Shown: positions 7,454 through 17,771 of the stretch, piece after piece | How positions within the stretch are numbered: position 1 is the first letter of the stretch | How the letters are laid out: every line of letters starts with the position of its first letter | Assembly: GCA_910575625.1 (NCBI GenBank) | Contig: CAJTFD010000001.1 | Coordinates: 1 to 64,000 of the forward strand | Reading direction: 5' to 3' | Origin: Clostridia bacterium | GTDB taxonomy: Bacteria > Bacillota > Clostridia > Lachnospirales > Lachnospiraceae | DNA: 64,000 nucleotides | Position numbers and translations under genes: made by a program | Notes under the pieces: model-generated | Databases searched by the model: none | Told to the model about the DNA's origin: nothing | Seen by the model: only the letters and a program-made list of their open reading frames with translations

Positions 7454-10400
7454 TCAAAGATTCATTCCATTCGCTTCAAACTCCTTTTCCGTAATAGTTT
7501 CAAACTCTCCCGAATAATTTTCCAAAAAATCATACGCAAACTTTCGATTCAGCTTGTCATGAATTTTCTGGTTGTAATAATTTCTCAGACAGCTATAACA
7601 GGAAGGCGAACAGTTACATCCTTTCGTTATTTCAATCGCCTTATCAACTACCTGCCGAAATTTATCTCCAGATTCAGTGACCAATCTTCTTACATGACCG
7701 GCCCCGCCTGCCACAGCATCATATAAAACAACAGAATACATCAGTTTATTATCTAAAATAACTTTATGTAGACAACCCTTAATATCATTTCGTTCAATAT
7801 CCAACTCTGCCGATAATGCTTCTAACAGAGCATACATTACAGACAGCATCATTTCTTGATTTCCTGCCTGTGGACTTGAAAAAAACAAACGTACAACATC
7901 CGTCTTAAATACATGACATAACTTATTCTTCACCAACTTCACTTCACAATCTTTTCCCCATGGTGTAGGATGCTTTTTCTCCATAGTTTTCTGATGTGAA
8001 TTGAAATCAGCCTCATCCAAATTCTCAGTAGTACTTTCTGAATATCCACAATGTGGACATACATAGAAGTCATCGTTGCATACCACCATCAATGAATCAT
8101 TTACAGATGTTTCCATACAGAATTTATTTCCATCATTCATAACAAAAGCATACTTCTGCATTATCTGACGCCTGACATCCCCGATATAGAAATCATCACT
8201 GCGATAAACCTTATCTGGCTTGCGCATTGGAACATCTTTTGGTTTACCATCTGCAACAAAACCTCTTCTCGGCTCAATAGCCTGTTTCCAACGATGCTGT
8301 TCAATAATTTTATGGCATGATACACATTCTTCCCCAGAAGAATCCGGCTCCATAGAACGGTGATTCCATGTAAGACAGGAAGGATTTTTGCATTGTGCGA
8401 TATATGCGGTTTCCCAATCCTGTCCCGTAGTCTGCGGAAGTTTTCTGATATATCGACTGGTATACAGCTTCCCGTCTGCGACTACCTGCGCATCTGGAGC
8501 ATATTCAGAAATAGCAAGCTGAAGGTCTCTAACCATTTGTAACTTCTTATCTGTTGCATTATTGGCATTCTGATGCAGTTCTACAGTATCTACTGGAAAC
8601 CCATATTTCGGCAGCACATTATTTCTGACAAGAAACTCTATCAATTCATTTCTACCACGATTATCTTCTTTGCCTCGCCGATAAGATTTCATCTTTCTTT
8701 CAGCTTCATCTGCCTTATGAATGGATCCCTCCTTTAATTGTTTCTCAATCTCATCTTTATAATATTTAACTGTTCCCCTAAATTCATCTACCGCCATCTT
8801 TAGGACACCATCTTTGCCAATTAATTTCTCCTTCCATGAATAATCATTGATTCCCATAGTTTCATGCATCGATTCAGGTATTGAGTTTTGAAGAACTACT
8901 TTCAAATGTTCTGGCTTGCTTTCAAGATAAATGCACAGTCTCTCCCACCCATTTTCATTAAGTAAAACATCTGCATTGTTTAAATTGTAGACATCAATCT
9001 GCTTTGCAAAGAAATCACTTAAAGCCACTGCAAATATATGTCTGAGAATTACTTTCTCATTTTTAACTGTAAATAAGGGTACACCTATTTTGCCAGTAAT
9101 CATATTCTCAGGATTTTTATAATATGTAAAATCGTGCGAACTTAACTTAGCATATGTTAGTGAGAATGCAGTCGCATTCTTACCACGCCCTGCACGACCG
9201 GCTCTCTGAACATAGTTTGCCGGTGATGGTGGCATATTACGAAGATATACGGTTTCCAAATCACCTACATCCACACCCATTTCAAACGTAGTGGAACAGC
9301 TCAATGCATTGATTTCCTTATTGACAAACATTTCTTGGTACTTCTGTTGCTCCTCTCTTCCGAGCTGAGCTGTATGCTCTTTGATATGTAAAGGTTGCAT
9401 GAGTGTTGATTTGTAAAGTTTTGCATAATGATTGTCATCAAGAAGACTTGCATGAGTAATCTGTTTCAGGTGACCGCCACATTTCTGTGTTGTACACATC
9501 CATTTACAATTAGTCATACTTGTTTTGCCACAGACATCACATACATAAATGGGAACATCCTCCGTGCCTGCCCCTATCGTAAACCGCTCTGTACTAAAAT
9601 AAAATTCGCCATTACCAGCAGAAGAGAGACTCTCCTCCCCGCATAGAATCTCATCCCAATAAATCTGTAACAATTCATTAGCGGCAGTTTCGTCTAAATC
9701 AAGAACCTTCATAACACGTTTTAGCCGACCGTTTTTTAATAGTTTTCCATTTTTCCTGCAAGCTGCAGACCATCCTGCCAAATACGCCTTCTTTTTGTCC
9801 TTGTCCAGATCCTTACACCTCTTTATTCGCTTAGGTCTGGCAGCATAAAAAATATATTCTCGATCATCATCCGTTAAATTGCATTCTCCTTCCAATGCAC
9901 CATGGTATACAATATCCATAACAAGCAAATCAAACAGGGCTTTCATATCATGACTGTTCTGACCATATGCTTCTGCAACGCCTGCCATAATATCTTCACT
10001 ATTTCCCTTGTAATCAAACTTTATCATGCCCATGGAAACAAGGCTGGTGCTTCTGCGGGCATTAACCATTTCATTCAGTACAGCAATCCACGCATTCTTG
10101 CGGCTAATCGCAGTCAAATTTTGCTTTCCATTATCACCGGGTTCTGCAAAAGTACGGCAGGAATCAAAATATGATGCCAATTCATCCACAAAATTCTGGA
10201 TTTCCCAAGGATGAGAAGCCATATTGTCGCAATTTTTCTCCACAACATGCCAAATACCACGACGACGTAAAAACTCACTGTAGGAAGCTGTCATATAAGA
10301 TGCAAAGAACGCTGCCTCACCACGACTATCCGAGAAAGACAAAAACTGCCGTTTTCTCTTAATGATATCTACTTGTGAATTCTGTCTTGCTGAACTAAAC

Positions 10401-12313
10401 AAACCTCTCTTTGTTCCCAAATCACTTTTTTTGCTATTAAGAACTTTTTCACTCTCCGGCAATTCCTCAAACAACGATGTTCCAAGGACAGCCGTTGCCG
10501 CATCATATCCAAGATAAAATGTCTTAAAATGTCCAAGATTACAACTTGGACATTTTCCATCGCCACGCACGCCACCTTTTTTGCCTTTTCTTACTCTCAC
10601 ATAATGGTTCAATCCACAGGTACAGGGAGGATCTGATTTCAGACTCTCATGAATAATCGATCCGCACTTCGCACAGACCATATAATCGTTCTTTCCGATT
10701 TCGCCTATAGTTTCTTCCTCATCTTCGTCATCTCCATCAAGAACAGTGTCATGACTGTCCCAAAGCAGATAATATTCTATCTCCGGATCATAAGAACTAT
10801 TAGCAAATTCTAACTTTCCATCCAGTTCTTTCCCGACTATGGCGATACGACCACAGTCATCACAAACAGCACATTCAAAAACCTTCCAATCCTCACTGCC
10901 AATAATTATATTCCGGTTTCTGTTCAGCATTAGCCTTTTATACTTCCCCAAGGTGATGTATGCACCTTCCATTGCTTTCGCAAACATATGATAACGTGCC
11001 TTTATCAGTGGAGATTTATTCTTCGATGCCTGTACCGCTATGTTAACGATATTAACAACATCCTGTTCTGTGATTTCATGTTTTTGCTGAAAACCTTTTG
11101 TAATCTCAGGAATCGTCATAGGATGGTTTATTATTGTACGAAGTTCTCTATATACAGATGCACTGACACATAAATCATACAAAAACTCTGCATCCGCCTG
11201 TCCAACAGGAATAGTTATCTCATAATCACCGACAATCTCATTAAGTGGTTTCTGCGGATCAATCAGCTTGCCAAACAAAGAAACTGGTATATTAGAAGCT
11301 GGCTTATCATAAGATGGAACTATAATTTCAGAACGGATAATGTCTTCTGCCATGAAAGTGGTATTACACAAAGTATCCGCAAATTTTACGATATCCCCAT
11401 CCGCTTCCTTCCCGCCCAATGTAGCACTGGTAAGGATATGCAACACATTAGCGGGATTGCTGATCCTTGCTTTCAAACGTTTTAACAGCAGAGACGTCTC
11501 CATTCCTGTCGCACCGCGATAAATATGAGCTTCGTCCAACACCAAAAAACGAAGTTTTGCTCCTGAAAAAACAAGGTCATCTTTCGGTCTGAGCATCATA
11601 TACTCAAGCATCGCATAATTTGTCACCAAAATATGCGGCGGCATGGTCTGCATTCGATCACGGGAAATAATCTCGTTCTTCAACGGTTTTAACGGATACC
11701 CGTTAGTATCCTTATAAATTTTTCCATACTCCGTAATACCGTCCTGCTCATTCTGCTTAGTACTGCTGTTATACACACCAAAAGTAATATCGGGGTAATT
11801 TTTCAGCATATTTCGCAGTCGCTTCATCTGGTCATTTGCAAGGGCATTCATCGGGTATATCAAAATTGCTCTGACCCCTGAAGAAAGTGTTCCTTCCTCT
11901 GCTTCACGCAGGATATGGTTTATAATGGGAATCATGAAACACTCTGTTTTTCCAGAACCGGTACCAGTAGTAACAATCAAATTCTTTCCTTTATTAGTTT
12001 TCCTGAGTGCTCTTTCTTGATGAAGATACAGCCCTCGATTGATCTGTATTTCCTTCTCGCCGTCAGGAATATTCCCTTCCAATCCTCGGAATAAAGGAGG
12101 AGCCTCGCCTTCTTCAATCATATCCTCCATACTTTTCCCCGTTTTATAAGAATCACTAATATCAAGATAGGGGCCTTTCGATACAACGCCTTCTTCCTGC
12201 AATGCTGCAACAAATTGCATAGCATAATCCCTATCAGAGATATGGAATAATGTGGAAATATATCCTATAAATTCATCTTTTATATTTTTTGCCGCCGCTA
12301 TTGGATTAAACAT
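7454..12313 (-). CDS. Large DEAH-box helicase with zinc ribbons and DUF1998-type C-terminus, putative defence helicase
   Basis: A 1619-aa SF2 helicase. Visible motifs are a Q-like motif YLHQERAL (96-103), Walker A TGTGSGKTE (116-124), YPMNALANDQ (153-162), DEAH (260-263), SAT (296-298), and in the second RecA domain FEMGVDVG and QRAGRAGRG (about 1005-1045). Cys pairs forming several zinc ribbons lie near 481, 545-565, 590, 925-945, 1320-1340 and 1415. The end carries CNCSPSCYSCLRNYYNQ (about 1560-1580), as in DUF1998-containing helicases of MrfA/YprA, DISARM and Druantia type. The start lies 2 bases after the upstream stop, and its ribosome binding site is inside the upstream gene's last codons. 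The partner gene and transcription unit suggest a defence machine that translocates on DNA; this role is inference. Confidence 0.85.
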   Translation of the reverse strand: MFNPIAAAKNIKDEFIGYISTLFHISDRDYAMQFVAALQEEGVVSKGPYLDISDSYKTGKSMEDMIEEGEAPPLFRGLEGNIPDGEKEIQINRGLYLHQERALRKTNKGKNLIVTTGTGSGKTECFMIPIINHILREAEEGTLSSGVRAILIYPMNALANDQMKRLRNMLKNYPDITFGVYNSSTKQNEQDGITEYGKIYKDTNGYPLKPLKNEIISRDRMQTMPPHILVTNYAMLEYMMLRPKDDLVFSGAKLRFLVLDEAHIYRGATGMETSLLLKRLKARISNPANVLHILTSATLGGKEADGDIVKFADTLCNTTFMAEDIIRSEIIVPSYDKPASNIPVSLFGKLIDPQKPLNEIVGDYEITIPVGQADAEFLYDLCVSASVYRELRTIINHPMTIPEITKGFQQKHEITEQDVVNIVNIAVQASKNKSPLIKARYHMFAKAMEGAYITLGKYKRLMLNRNRNIIIGSEDWKVFECAVCDDCGRIAIVGKELDGKLEFANSSYDPEIEYYLLWDSHDTVLDGDDEDEEETIGEIGKNDYMVCAKCGSIIHESLKSDPPCTCGLNHYVRVRKGKKGGVRGDGKCPSCNLGHFKTFYLGYDAATAVLGTSLFEELPESEKVLNSKKSDLGTKRGLFSSARQNSQVDIIKRKRQFLSFSDSRGEAAFFASYMTASYSEFLRRRGIWHVVEKNCDNMASHPWEIQNFVDELASYFDSCRTFAEPGDNGKQNLTAISRKNAWIAVLNEMVNARRSTSLVSMGMIKFDYKGNSEDIMAGVAEAYGQNSHDMKALFDLLVMDIVYHGALEGECNLTDDDREYIFYAARPKRIKRCKDLDKDKKKAYLAGWSAACRKNGKLLKNGRLKRVMKVLDLDETAANELLQIYWDEILCGEESLSSAGNGEFYFSTERFTIGAGTEDVPIYVCDVCGKTSMTNCKWMCTTQKCGGHLKQITHASLLDDNHYAKLYKSTLMQPLHIKEHTAQLGREEQQKYQEMFVNKEINALSCSTTFEMGVDVGDLETVYLRNMPPSPANYVQRAGRAGRGKNATAFSLTYAKLSSHDFTYYKNPENMITGKIGVPLFTVKNEKVILRHIFAVALSDFFAKQIDVYNLNNADVLLNENGWERLCIYLESKPEHLKVVLQNSIPESMHETMGINDYSWKEKLIGKDGVLKMAVDEFRGTVKYYKDEIEKQLKEGSIHKADEAERKMKSYRRGKEDNRGRNELIEFLVRNNVLPKYGFPVDTVELHQNANNATDKKLQMVRDLQLAISEYAPDAQVVADGKLYTSRYIRKLPQTTGQDWETAYIAQCKNPSCLTWNHRSMEPDSSGEECVSCHKIIEQHRWKQAIEPRRGFVADGKPKDVPMRKPDKVYRSDDFYIGDVRRQIMQKYAFVMNDGNKFCMETSVNDSLMVVCNDDFYVCPHCGYSESTTENLDEADFNSHQKTMEKKHPTPWGKDCEVKLVKNKLCHVFKTDVVRLFFSSPQAGNQEMMLSVMYALLEALSAELDIERNDIKGCLHKVILDNKLMYSVVLYDAVAGGAGHVRRLVTESGDKFRQVVDKAIEITKGCNCSPSCYSCLRNYYNQKIHDKLNRKFAYDFLENYSGEFETITEKEFEANGMNL

Positions 12314-12315
12314 AC

Positions 12316-15300
12316 TTATATCCTTTCTGTCCGGTACAAGTACAAATCAACAAGGGAATATTTGTGCTTGTTCGCTTTTGTTTCTTCATGATCTGTCAGC
12401 GCATAGACCATTTTTTCTAAATATCTATCATAATAGTGATAATAGCAAAATCCATCGTAATCGGAGTTTGTTATGCACAGGACAACATCTCCAACATAAA
12501 CAATCCTCACGGGATTGACCATCATCTTTGTAACTCCCCGCTTGTTAGTGTGTGTGTCAAACGAGAATTCATAACGTTCTCCATGATATCCTTCTGTAAA
12601 CAGGATTCCTTTGTAAACAGGCCGATATCCCTCCGAGGTATCTTCCATACCTGTAAACTCTATATTATCAATGTAGCATGTTTTAATCTTTATATGCCCC
12701 GCTCCCTCATTAGATTCATCTGTAATAGCATCCACCACAATACGCCTATCTTTAAAACGCAGTAAATTTTTATCACCAACAATGCAATCACCCTCAGCAA
12801 TCACTTCCTTAACCTTTTTAAAAAGACTCCCAGAAAGAATACTGATTTTAAAACGGTAGTTTCCAATCTCCATATCTGCCGGGATTTCTATACTTTCGAT
12901 ACCTTCATCAAGTTCAAATTCCGTCAAAGAATCTTCATTTCTAAATAATGCAAGCGTAAATTTTCTTCCCTCTTTTCCGATAAATCCTCCGCCTTGATTC
13001 CAAAAAAGTCTGTTATTTTCTGTCCAAAATTCCGGTGTTTTCAGAAACCTTTCTTTATAGAAAACACGAGTCAGCGTATAACAATCACTTTGTCTGATAC
13101 CTTTAACCACCATTTGAATCTCTGTAAGTGAAAATGTATCCGTTCCTGCGAATGACTGCAGAACATTTCCAAGAGTAACCACCCCTTGCCCATCATACAT
13201 AATATCCTTGCCACCGATGGTAAACCGAACTTCTGTTTTTGCTGGACTCTTTACCATCAGCAGACTACTCTGCGGAATGTTTCCAATATAATATGCCTGA
13301 GCTGTCCCATTCATCCACATGCCAGAAGTTTCCTCAATCTGTATTTTAGGAATGACAATATGGAGTTCTCCGTTCCGATATGGCACACTCACTTCTTCAT
13401 CTTCTTGCGTAAATAACACAGTTTCAGAGAAATCGTCTATACTAATCATAAATCTTGCATCAATGTAATCATTTTGAGAATAATAAAATTCCCGATTAAA
13501 ATCTCCCTTTGCACTGCCAATCAGAAGAAAACTCCTATCAAAAACTAATCTTTCATTATCAAGATTTATAACTTGAATCCTGCATATATCCTCTTTCCCT
13601 TCAATCAGACAGTTAAAAGCTAATCCTCCATTGTTTTCAATTTTAGGAAGTTCTGAAAACTCAATTCGCTCTCCGTTCTTCAAAACTATATACTGCCGTA
13701 CAAACTCGGCATTTCCCAAAATGATGTTACAAAAGCCACCGCGATAAGCAAAATAATATTCCACATCTTTCACACTCACAGTGGGAAGAACAGCAGATTC
13801 TGCAGGTGGAAAAACACGGATATCTGTTCCTCCAATGCTGTCAAAGGAAAGCAGTTTCCCTCCTACCGTAAGCACAAAACCATCTTTCAATTCAATGAAG
13901 AATGCTTTAAGACCTCCCACCTTAAAAGCATCTATATCCGTAGCTTCTGTCTTTTCAGCTTCAAAAGCAACAGTGTATGGCATAACCAGTGTATAATTAC
14001 CGCGCTTCAATTGGCCAACGTTAATTTCCGTTGTTCCGGAGAATATCAGCATATGGCGATATAATGTATCGTCGGAGTTATATATTTCTTCATTATCACA
14101 GGTAATCCGAACTTGAATATCCAGTTCATTGACATCCCTGTTAAAAGCAGGCAAAGAAACAGAAACCCCATTTAATGTTTTTCCAAGTTCATTTCCATAC
14201 CAGCTTAAGCTTTGCTGATATACAATTGCTCCACTGTAATAAAAAGTAAGCATAGCTTTACTGACATTTTCGCTTTTCAAACGAATATCCGGTACCACTA
14301 GCTGCACATCATTCTCGTTCTTCAACACCATCTTTGTTCTGATTCGGGAATAGTCAATAGCAATATCCCGTTGTCCATTCTGAACCTGATGCTCTGTCTT
14401 TCTGGTATTTGCAATAGCAGTAACCTTATCTTTGAACCACTCTTCACAAAGCTGCTCCTCATAGGTTTTTACTGGCATTTCCTCAGAATTAATCAAAGCC
14501 TCTATCTTAGCAATCAGCTTTTCAAACAGCTTGTGAGTAAAGACTGGCCGTAAAAGAATGAGCTTACGGATACCTTCCTGGAATGAATATACACGAGAAC
14601 TGATTGTAAGTTCTGTATCCTCAGTATTTTCTCCACTTAACTTTTGCTGTAGCGATTGGATCATTACTTCAAGCAAAGGATCTCCCGGAATCATCTTCCA
14701 ATTCAGATTATTCTTATAAAAATCAAACAAAAAATCGAATAAAGCCATCCACGATTTTCTTGTACTGAGAGCATGGATAACAGCCGTGGACTTAAATGCA
14801 CGACCATTGGCATCTTCGACGAAAAGTCTGTGATTCTTCTTCATTGCACTTTCAAGCGAAGCCTGCAAAAGGCGAACCACAGCACCGTTTGTATCACGAT
14901 ACCCAAATTGTAGTGAAATAAAATTCCAAAAGTTACTGTTCTCTTCATTCTTCCAATTTTTTGCATGATTGATAAGAGCTAACGTTATCTGCATTTCTGC
15001 ACGCAAAGTCATCTTTGCAAGCGGGTCTCTCAGAACTGTATCAATATACTTTCTAGTGTTTTCATTCAACTTATCCAATGTTTCCTGCTTAAGAATCTTG
15101 CTTCCGAGAAGCGGATAATGTGCAAACACCTTATCTTCAAATTTTCCGTCGCTATGGCGTTCCATCATATCCTGTTCAAGAATGTCCTGAACAAGCCCTG
15201 GCCGTTCCATTGAGCGTTCAAAACCAAGCACTTTTATATATTCACTCAGGGAGTAACCTTTATTATAGCAGTATGTATTAAGAATCCTGTAAATCCTGGA

Positions 15301-16659
15301 ATCCGTAGGAAAATAAACCACATTGTCACAGACGATATACTGCTTCAGTTCCTCAATATGACGTTCTCTGGCACCATCTGATGTAAGCTCTGTCCCATCT
15401 AATTTAGATTCAAAACCATAAAGTTCAATAAAGTCCTTAATTGCATATCCATTTCTGGATGCCAGGGATCTAATCCACTGATTTTTAGGTTCAGAAGATA
15501 TGTATACTTTTCCATCAATAAGATTTTCCTGAAAGAACGCCACTATCTGATTATCATTAACAGCTCTTGCATCACCTATGGGATAACCTGACAAATAAAT
15601 TGCATATTCATCAGCAGAAAGCCCTCTAAGCTGTGCATTCATTCTGAATTTTTCAGGATATTTGGGCATAAAATAAGGTTTTTTAATGCAATAAACAATA
15701 TCTCCATCTGCTTCGCCCGAAAGTTCGCGTTCTGAAAATCTGTGGAAATTAATATTCATTATCATCTGCTGTAAGCTTTCTGGCAAGTCCGCAAGGAAGA
15801 AGCACTTAATCTCATTTTCATACACAAAGATACAGCTTAAGTCACCCTGCCGATCATTCATGCAATAACAGATTACATTTTCATCATTGTAATCAAATTT
15901 TTTGACAGAAATTAATTTGAGCAGGATATCCCTCTCACTTTCAGTCAGTCTTTTGCCCGTCCAGATTTCTTGGCGTTTTGGTGACTTTTTATCAATTGCA
16001 TTATATATGCTTTGACGAGACAGATCGAACCACTCTGTCATATGTCCAATTTTAAAAGCAAACTGCTCAACAAGTTTGTCAATTACCGGGAAATCAAATC
16101 CCTTTTCGGCAAATTGATGTTCTATCATCGCATCTTCATCCGATTCGTACTCAATGTGAGCAGGCTTAAAATAGTCTTCTCCCAGTTTATAAAGAAGATC
16201 TATCTGTTCCAGAAGCTGTTGCTGCGAAAGGGTTCCCATATTCTTCAAGTGTAGAATATCTGCAGGGTCTAAATCTAATACTTGACCTATTGTTTCAATA
16301 TGCTCTATGATAAAACAATTACAAATCCGTACCGAAACATCCAAATCTGATGCGGGACGACGTAATATTTCTTCTGGAAATGATGGTCTTTCCCCAACAG
16401 CTAATCCAGATCTTTTCATTTTATCTTTAAAATCATCAAGTTGTAATATCCCGTCTGCCTCTATTACATGGAGAAGTTCTTCGATTTCGGCAATACTCTT
16501 TGATCCCATATTGCGGATTTTGTCTAAATTTTCAATATTCTCAATAAGCAAATAAAGCGTACTAATGTTAGCTCGCATTAAACAATTGAACGTTCTTGTG
16601 GAAAAATTCAGTGTAGATATCGGAATCTTACAGTATTCTGCTCTATTCTTAATGTACAT
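12316..16659 (-). CDS. 1447-aa protein with two N-terminal RNA polymerase alpha-CTD-like domains, partner of the DUF1998 helicase
   Basis: Residues about 10-65 and 104-157 each resemble the helix-hairpin-helix C-terminal domain of RNA polymerase alpha. In the first copy the residues equivalent to E. coli R265, N268, C269, N294, G296, K298, S299 and E302 are all present (TRTFNCL, then RNMGSKSIAE). The second keeps R, N, C, N, G and S but has Leu for K298. An HTH-like stretch (FDLSRQSIYNAID) follows near 210, then two related repeats (NGYAIKDFIELYGFE and KGYSLSEYIKVLGFE) near 380 and 455. The last 700 residues look beta-rich and lack known motifs. The ATG at 16659 is used; a TTG lies one codon earlier. 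Tight coupling to the helicase implies one complex, the alpha-CTD pair probably giving DNA binding. No family name is certain. Confidence 0.75.
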   Translation of the reverse strand: MYIKNRAEYCKIPISTLNFSTRTFNCLMRANISTLYLLIENIENLDKIRNMGSKSIAEIEELLHVIEADGILQLDDFKDKMKRSGLAVGERPSFPEEILRRPASDLDVSVRICNCFIIEHIETIGQVLDLDPADILHLKNMGTLSQQQLLEQIDLLYKLGEDYFKPAHIEYESDEDAMIEHQFAEKGFDFPVIDKLVEQFAFKIGHMTEWFDLSRQSIYNAIDKKSPKRQEIWTGKRLTESERDILLKLISVKKFDYNDENVICYCMNDRQGDLSCIFVYENEIKCFFLADLPESLQQMIMNINFHRFSERELSGEADGDIVYCIKKPYFMPKYPEKFRMNAQLRGLSADEYAIYLSGYPIGDARAVNDNQIVAFFQENLIDGKVYISSEPKNQWIRSLASRNGYAIKDFIELYGFESKLDGTELTSDGARERHIEELKQYIVCDNVVYFPTDSRIYRILNTYCYNKGYSLSEYIKVLGFERSMERPGLVQDILEQDMMERHSDGKFEDKVFAHYPLLGSKILKQETLDKLNENTRKYIDTVLRDPLAKMTLRAEMQITLALINHAKNWKNEENSNFWNFISLQFGYRDTNGAVVRLLQASLESAMKKNHRLFVEDANGRAFKSTAVIHALSTRKSWMALFDFLFDFYKNNLNWKMIPGDPLLEVMIQSLQQKLSGENTEDTELTISSRVYSFQEGIRKLILLRPVFTHKLFEKLIAKIEALINSEEMPVKTYEEQLCEEWFKDKVTAIANTRKTEHQVQNGQRDIAIDYSRIRTKMVLKNENDVQLVVPDIRLKSENVSKAMLTFYYSGAIVYQQSLSWYGNELGKTLNGVSVSLPAFNRDVNELDIQVRITCDNEEIYNSDDTLYRHMLIFSGTTEINVGQLKRGNYTLVMPYTVAFEAEKTEATDIDAFKVGGLKAFFIELKDGFVLTVGGKLLSFDSIGGTDIRVFPPAESAVLPTVSVKDVEYYFAYRGGFCNIILGNAEFVRQYIVLKNGERIEFSELPKIENNGGLAFNCLIEGKEDICRIQVINLDNERLVFDRSFLLIGSAKGDFNREFYYSQNDYIDARFMISIDDFSETVLFTQEDEEVSVPYRNGELHIVIPKIQIEETSGMWMNGTAQAYYIGNIPQSSLLMVKSPAKTEVRFTIGGKDIMYDGQGVVTLGNVLQSFAGTDTFSLTEIQMVVKGIRQSDCYTLTRVFYKERFLKTPEFWTENNRLFWNQGGGFIGKEGRKFTLALFRNEDSLTEFELDEGIESIEIPADMEIGNYRFKISILSGSLFKKVKEVIAEGDCIVGDKNLLRFKDRRIVVDAITDESNEGAGHIKIKTCYIDNIEFTGMEDTSEGYRPVYKGILFTEGYHGERYEFSFDTHTNKRGVTKMMVNPVRIVYVGDVVLCITNSDYDGFCYYHYYDRYLEKMVYALTDHEETKANKHKYSLVDLYLYRTERI

Positions 16660-16714
16660 CAATATCAGCCTCTCTCAATGGACTAATTCTATTCCTGTTT
16701 ACAAGAAAGATGCC

Positions 16715-17695
16715 TTAAGGAGCACTTTCCTCAAGCCCAAGCCATCCTTTTACCGTTTCCACAGCATAACCAACCGCCTGTGCTATCTTTTCAATATCAA
16801 GTCCCATCTTATACAAGTTTCCAGCTACTTCCTGAGCTTTTTTCTGCTCAGACTCTTTCCTCATTTCCTGGATTGCCTGACACACATCAACCGCCTCCTC
16901 GCCTTCATCATATTTTATTCCTGAATTTGTAACCGCCTCAATCACATCCGCCGCCCGGCGCTCCACTTCCCGAAAACGCTTTTCATTGACTTTTAGTATT
17001 CTGCTTAAATTCTCACTATCTTTTGAATATTTGATAAAAAGCATCACCTCTCGCAGACTGGACTGGAATTTCATGATCTCCTCATCCGTCATCTGAGATG
17101 GGGCAATCAGCCGCACATGGTAATTATCCATACAGGCAAGCACATCTTGGTCTGAAATATCCATCATGTCAAACAGACTCAACGGTCCATCCCATTTTTC
17201 CGAGCCGAAAAAAATTGTCACTGTGATGGATGGTATCAGTCTGTCCTCCCGCCAAAAACCACTTAAGAACTCACCTGTGCTTGGATTTTTCCTGCCTTCG
17301 CCGACAACTTCCTCTCCCTGTTCCCTTTTCCGCCTCATCTCCTGCCGATGTGACTTTGCCGCTTCTTCCACCTGTCCTGCGTATTCCAGTGCGTCATACA
17401 GATTGTTCTTCACTGCCATTGCATAATGGATCTCCGCCTGGTTCTCCGCACCATAAAGGATGTATTCCATCTTCCCGTCCGTCATTGCGGCATACAGCTT
17501 CTGCACATCACGGAATTTCTGGACAGGAACTACGGCACTGTCTGCACCATATGGCAGCGCAATCTTAGTGGAATCTCGTTCTGCAAGCTGCTCCGGCAGA
17601 ATCACCTGCCGCCCGCCATAAATATAGTAATTAAAGATGTCGGCAAATATATCGGCATCTTTTACATAATCTTTTGTGATTGTATCCACTTTCAA
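16715..17695 (-). CDS. Rpn family (PD-(D/E)XK-type) recombination-promoting nuclease/putative transposase
   Basis: A 326-aa protein that matches the Lachnospiraceae branch of the Rpn family: DIFNYYIYGGRQVILPEQL at the start, the YGAENQAEIHYAMAVKNNLYDALEY nuclease core near residue 85, FWREDRLIPSITVTIFFGSEKWDGP near 150, and a coiled C-terminus ending IAQAVGYAVETVKGWLGL. The ExK-like pattern of the nuclease core is seen. Rpn proteins of E. coli are DNA endonucleases that promote recombination. The start is a TTG with GTGGGAG upstream; a GTG two codons on is an alternative. A strong promoter lies 77 bases upstream, and the alpha-CTD gene begins 55 bases downstream, so it is probably co-transcribed with the two large genes. 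Confidence 0.8.
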   Translation of the reverse strand: MKVDTITKDYVKDADIFADIFNYYIYGGRQVILPEQLAERDSTKIALPYGADSAVVPVQKFRDVQKLYAAMTDGKMEYILYGAENQAEIHYAMAVKNNLYDALEYAGQVEEAAKSHRQEMRRKREQGEEVVGEGRKNPSTGEFLSGFWREDRLIPSITVTIFFGSEKWDGPLSLFDMMDISDQDVLACMDNYHVRLIAPSQMTDEEIMKFQSSLREVMLFIKYSKDSENLSRILKVNEKRFREVERRAADVIEAVTNSGIKYDEGEEAVDVCQAIQEMRKESEQKKAQEVAGNLYKMGLDIEKIAQAVGYAVETVKGWLGLEESAP

Positions 17696-17771
17696 CGGCT
17701 CCCACTGCCTTTCTGTATAAAATTTATGTCAGGCATTATACCTGTCAGATTTCCCACCCTGCCATAGTTTC

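Noticed and set aside
7454..16659. Assignment of the two large genes to DISARM (drmA/drmB)
   Set aside because: In DISARM the helicase and DUF1998 protein are separate genes and a methylase is present; here DUF1998-type cysteines are fused to the helicase and no methylase accompanies it.
7454..16659. Direct naming as Druantia type III (druE/druH)
   Set aside because: The two-gene layout fits, but the partner's alpha-CTD start is not a feature I know for DruH, so only a resemblance is stated.
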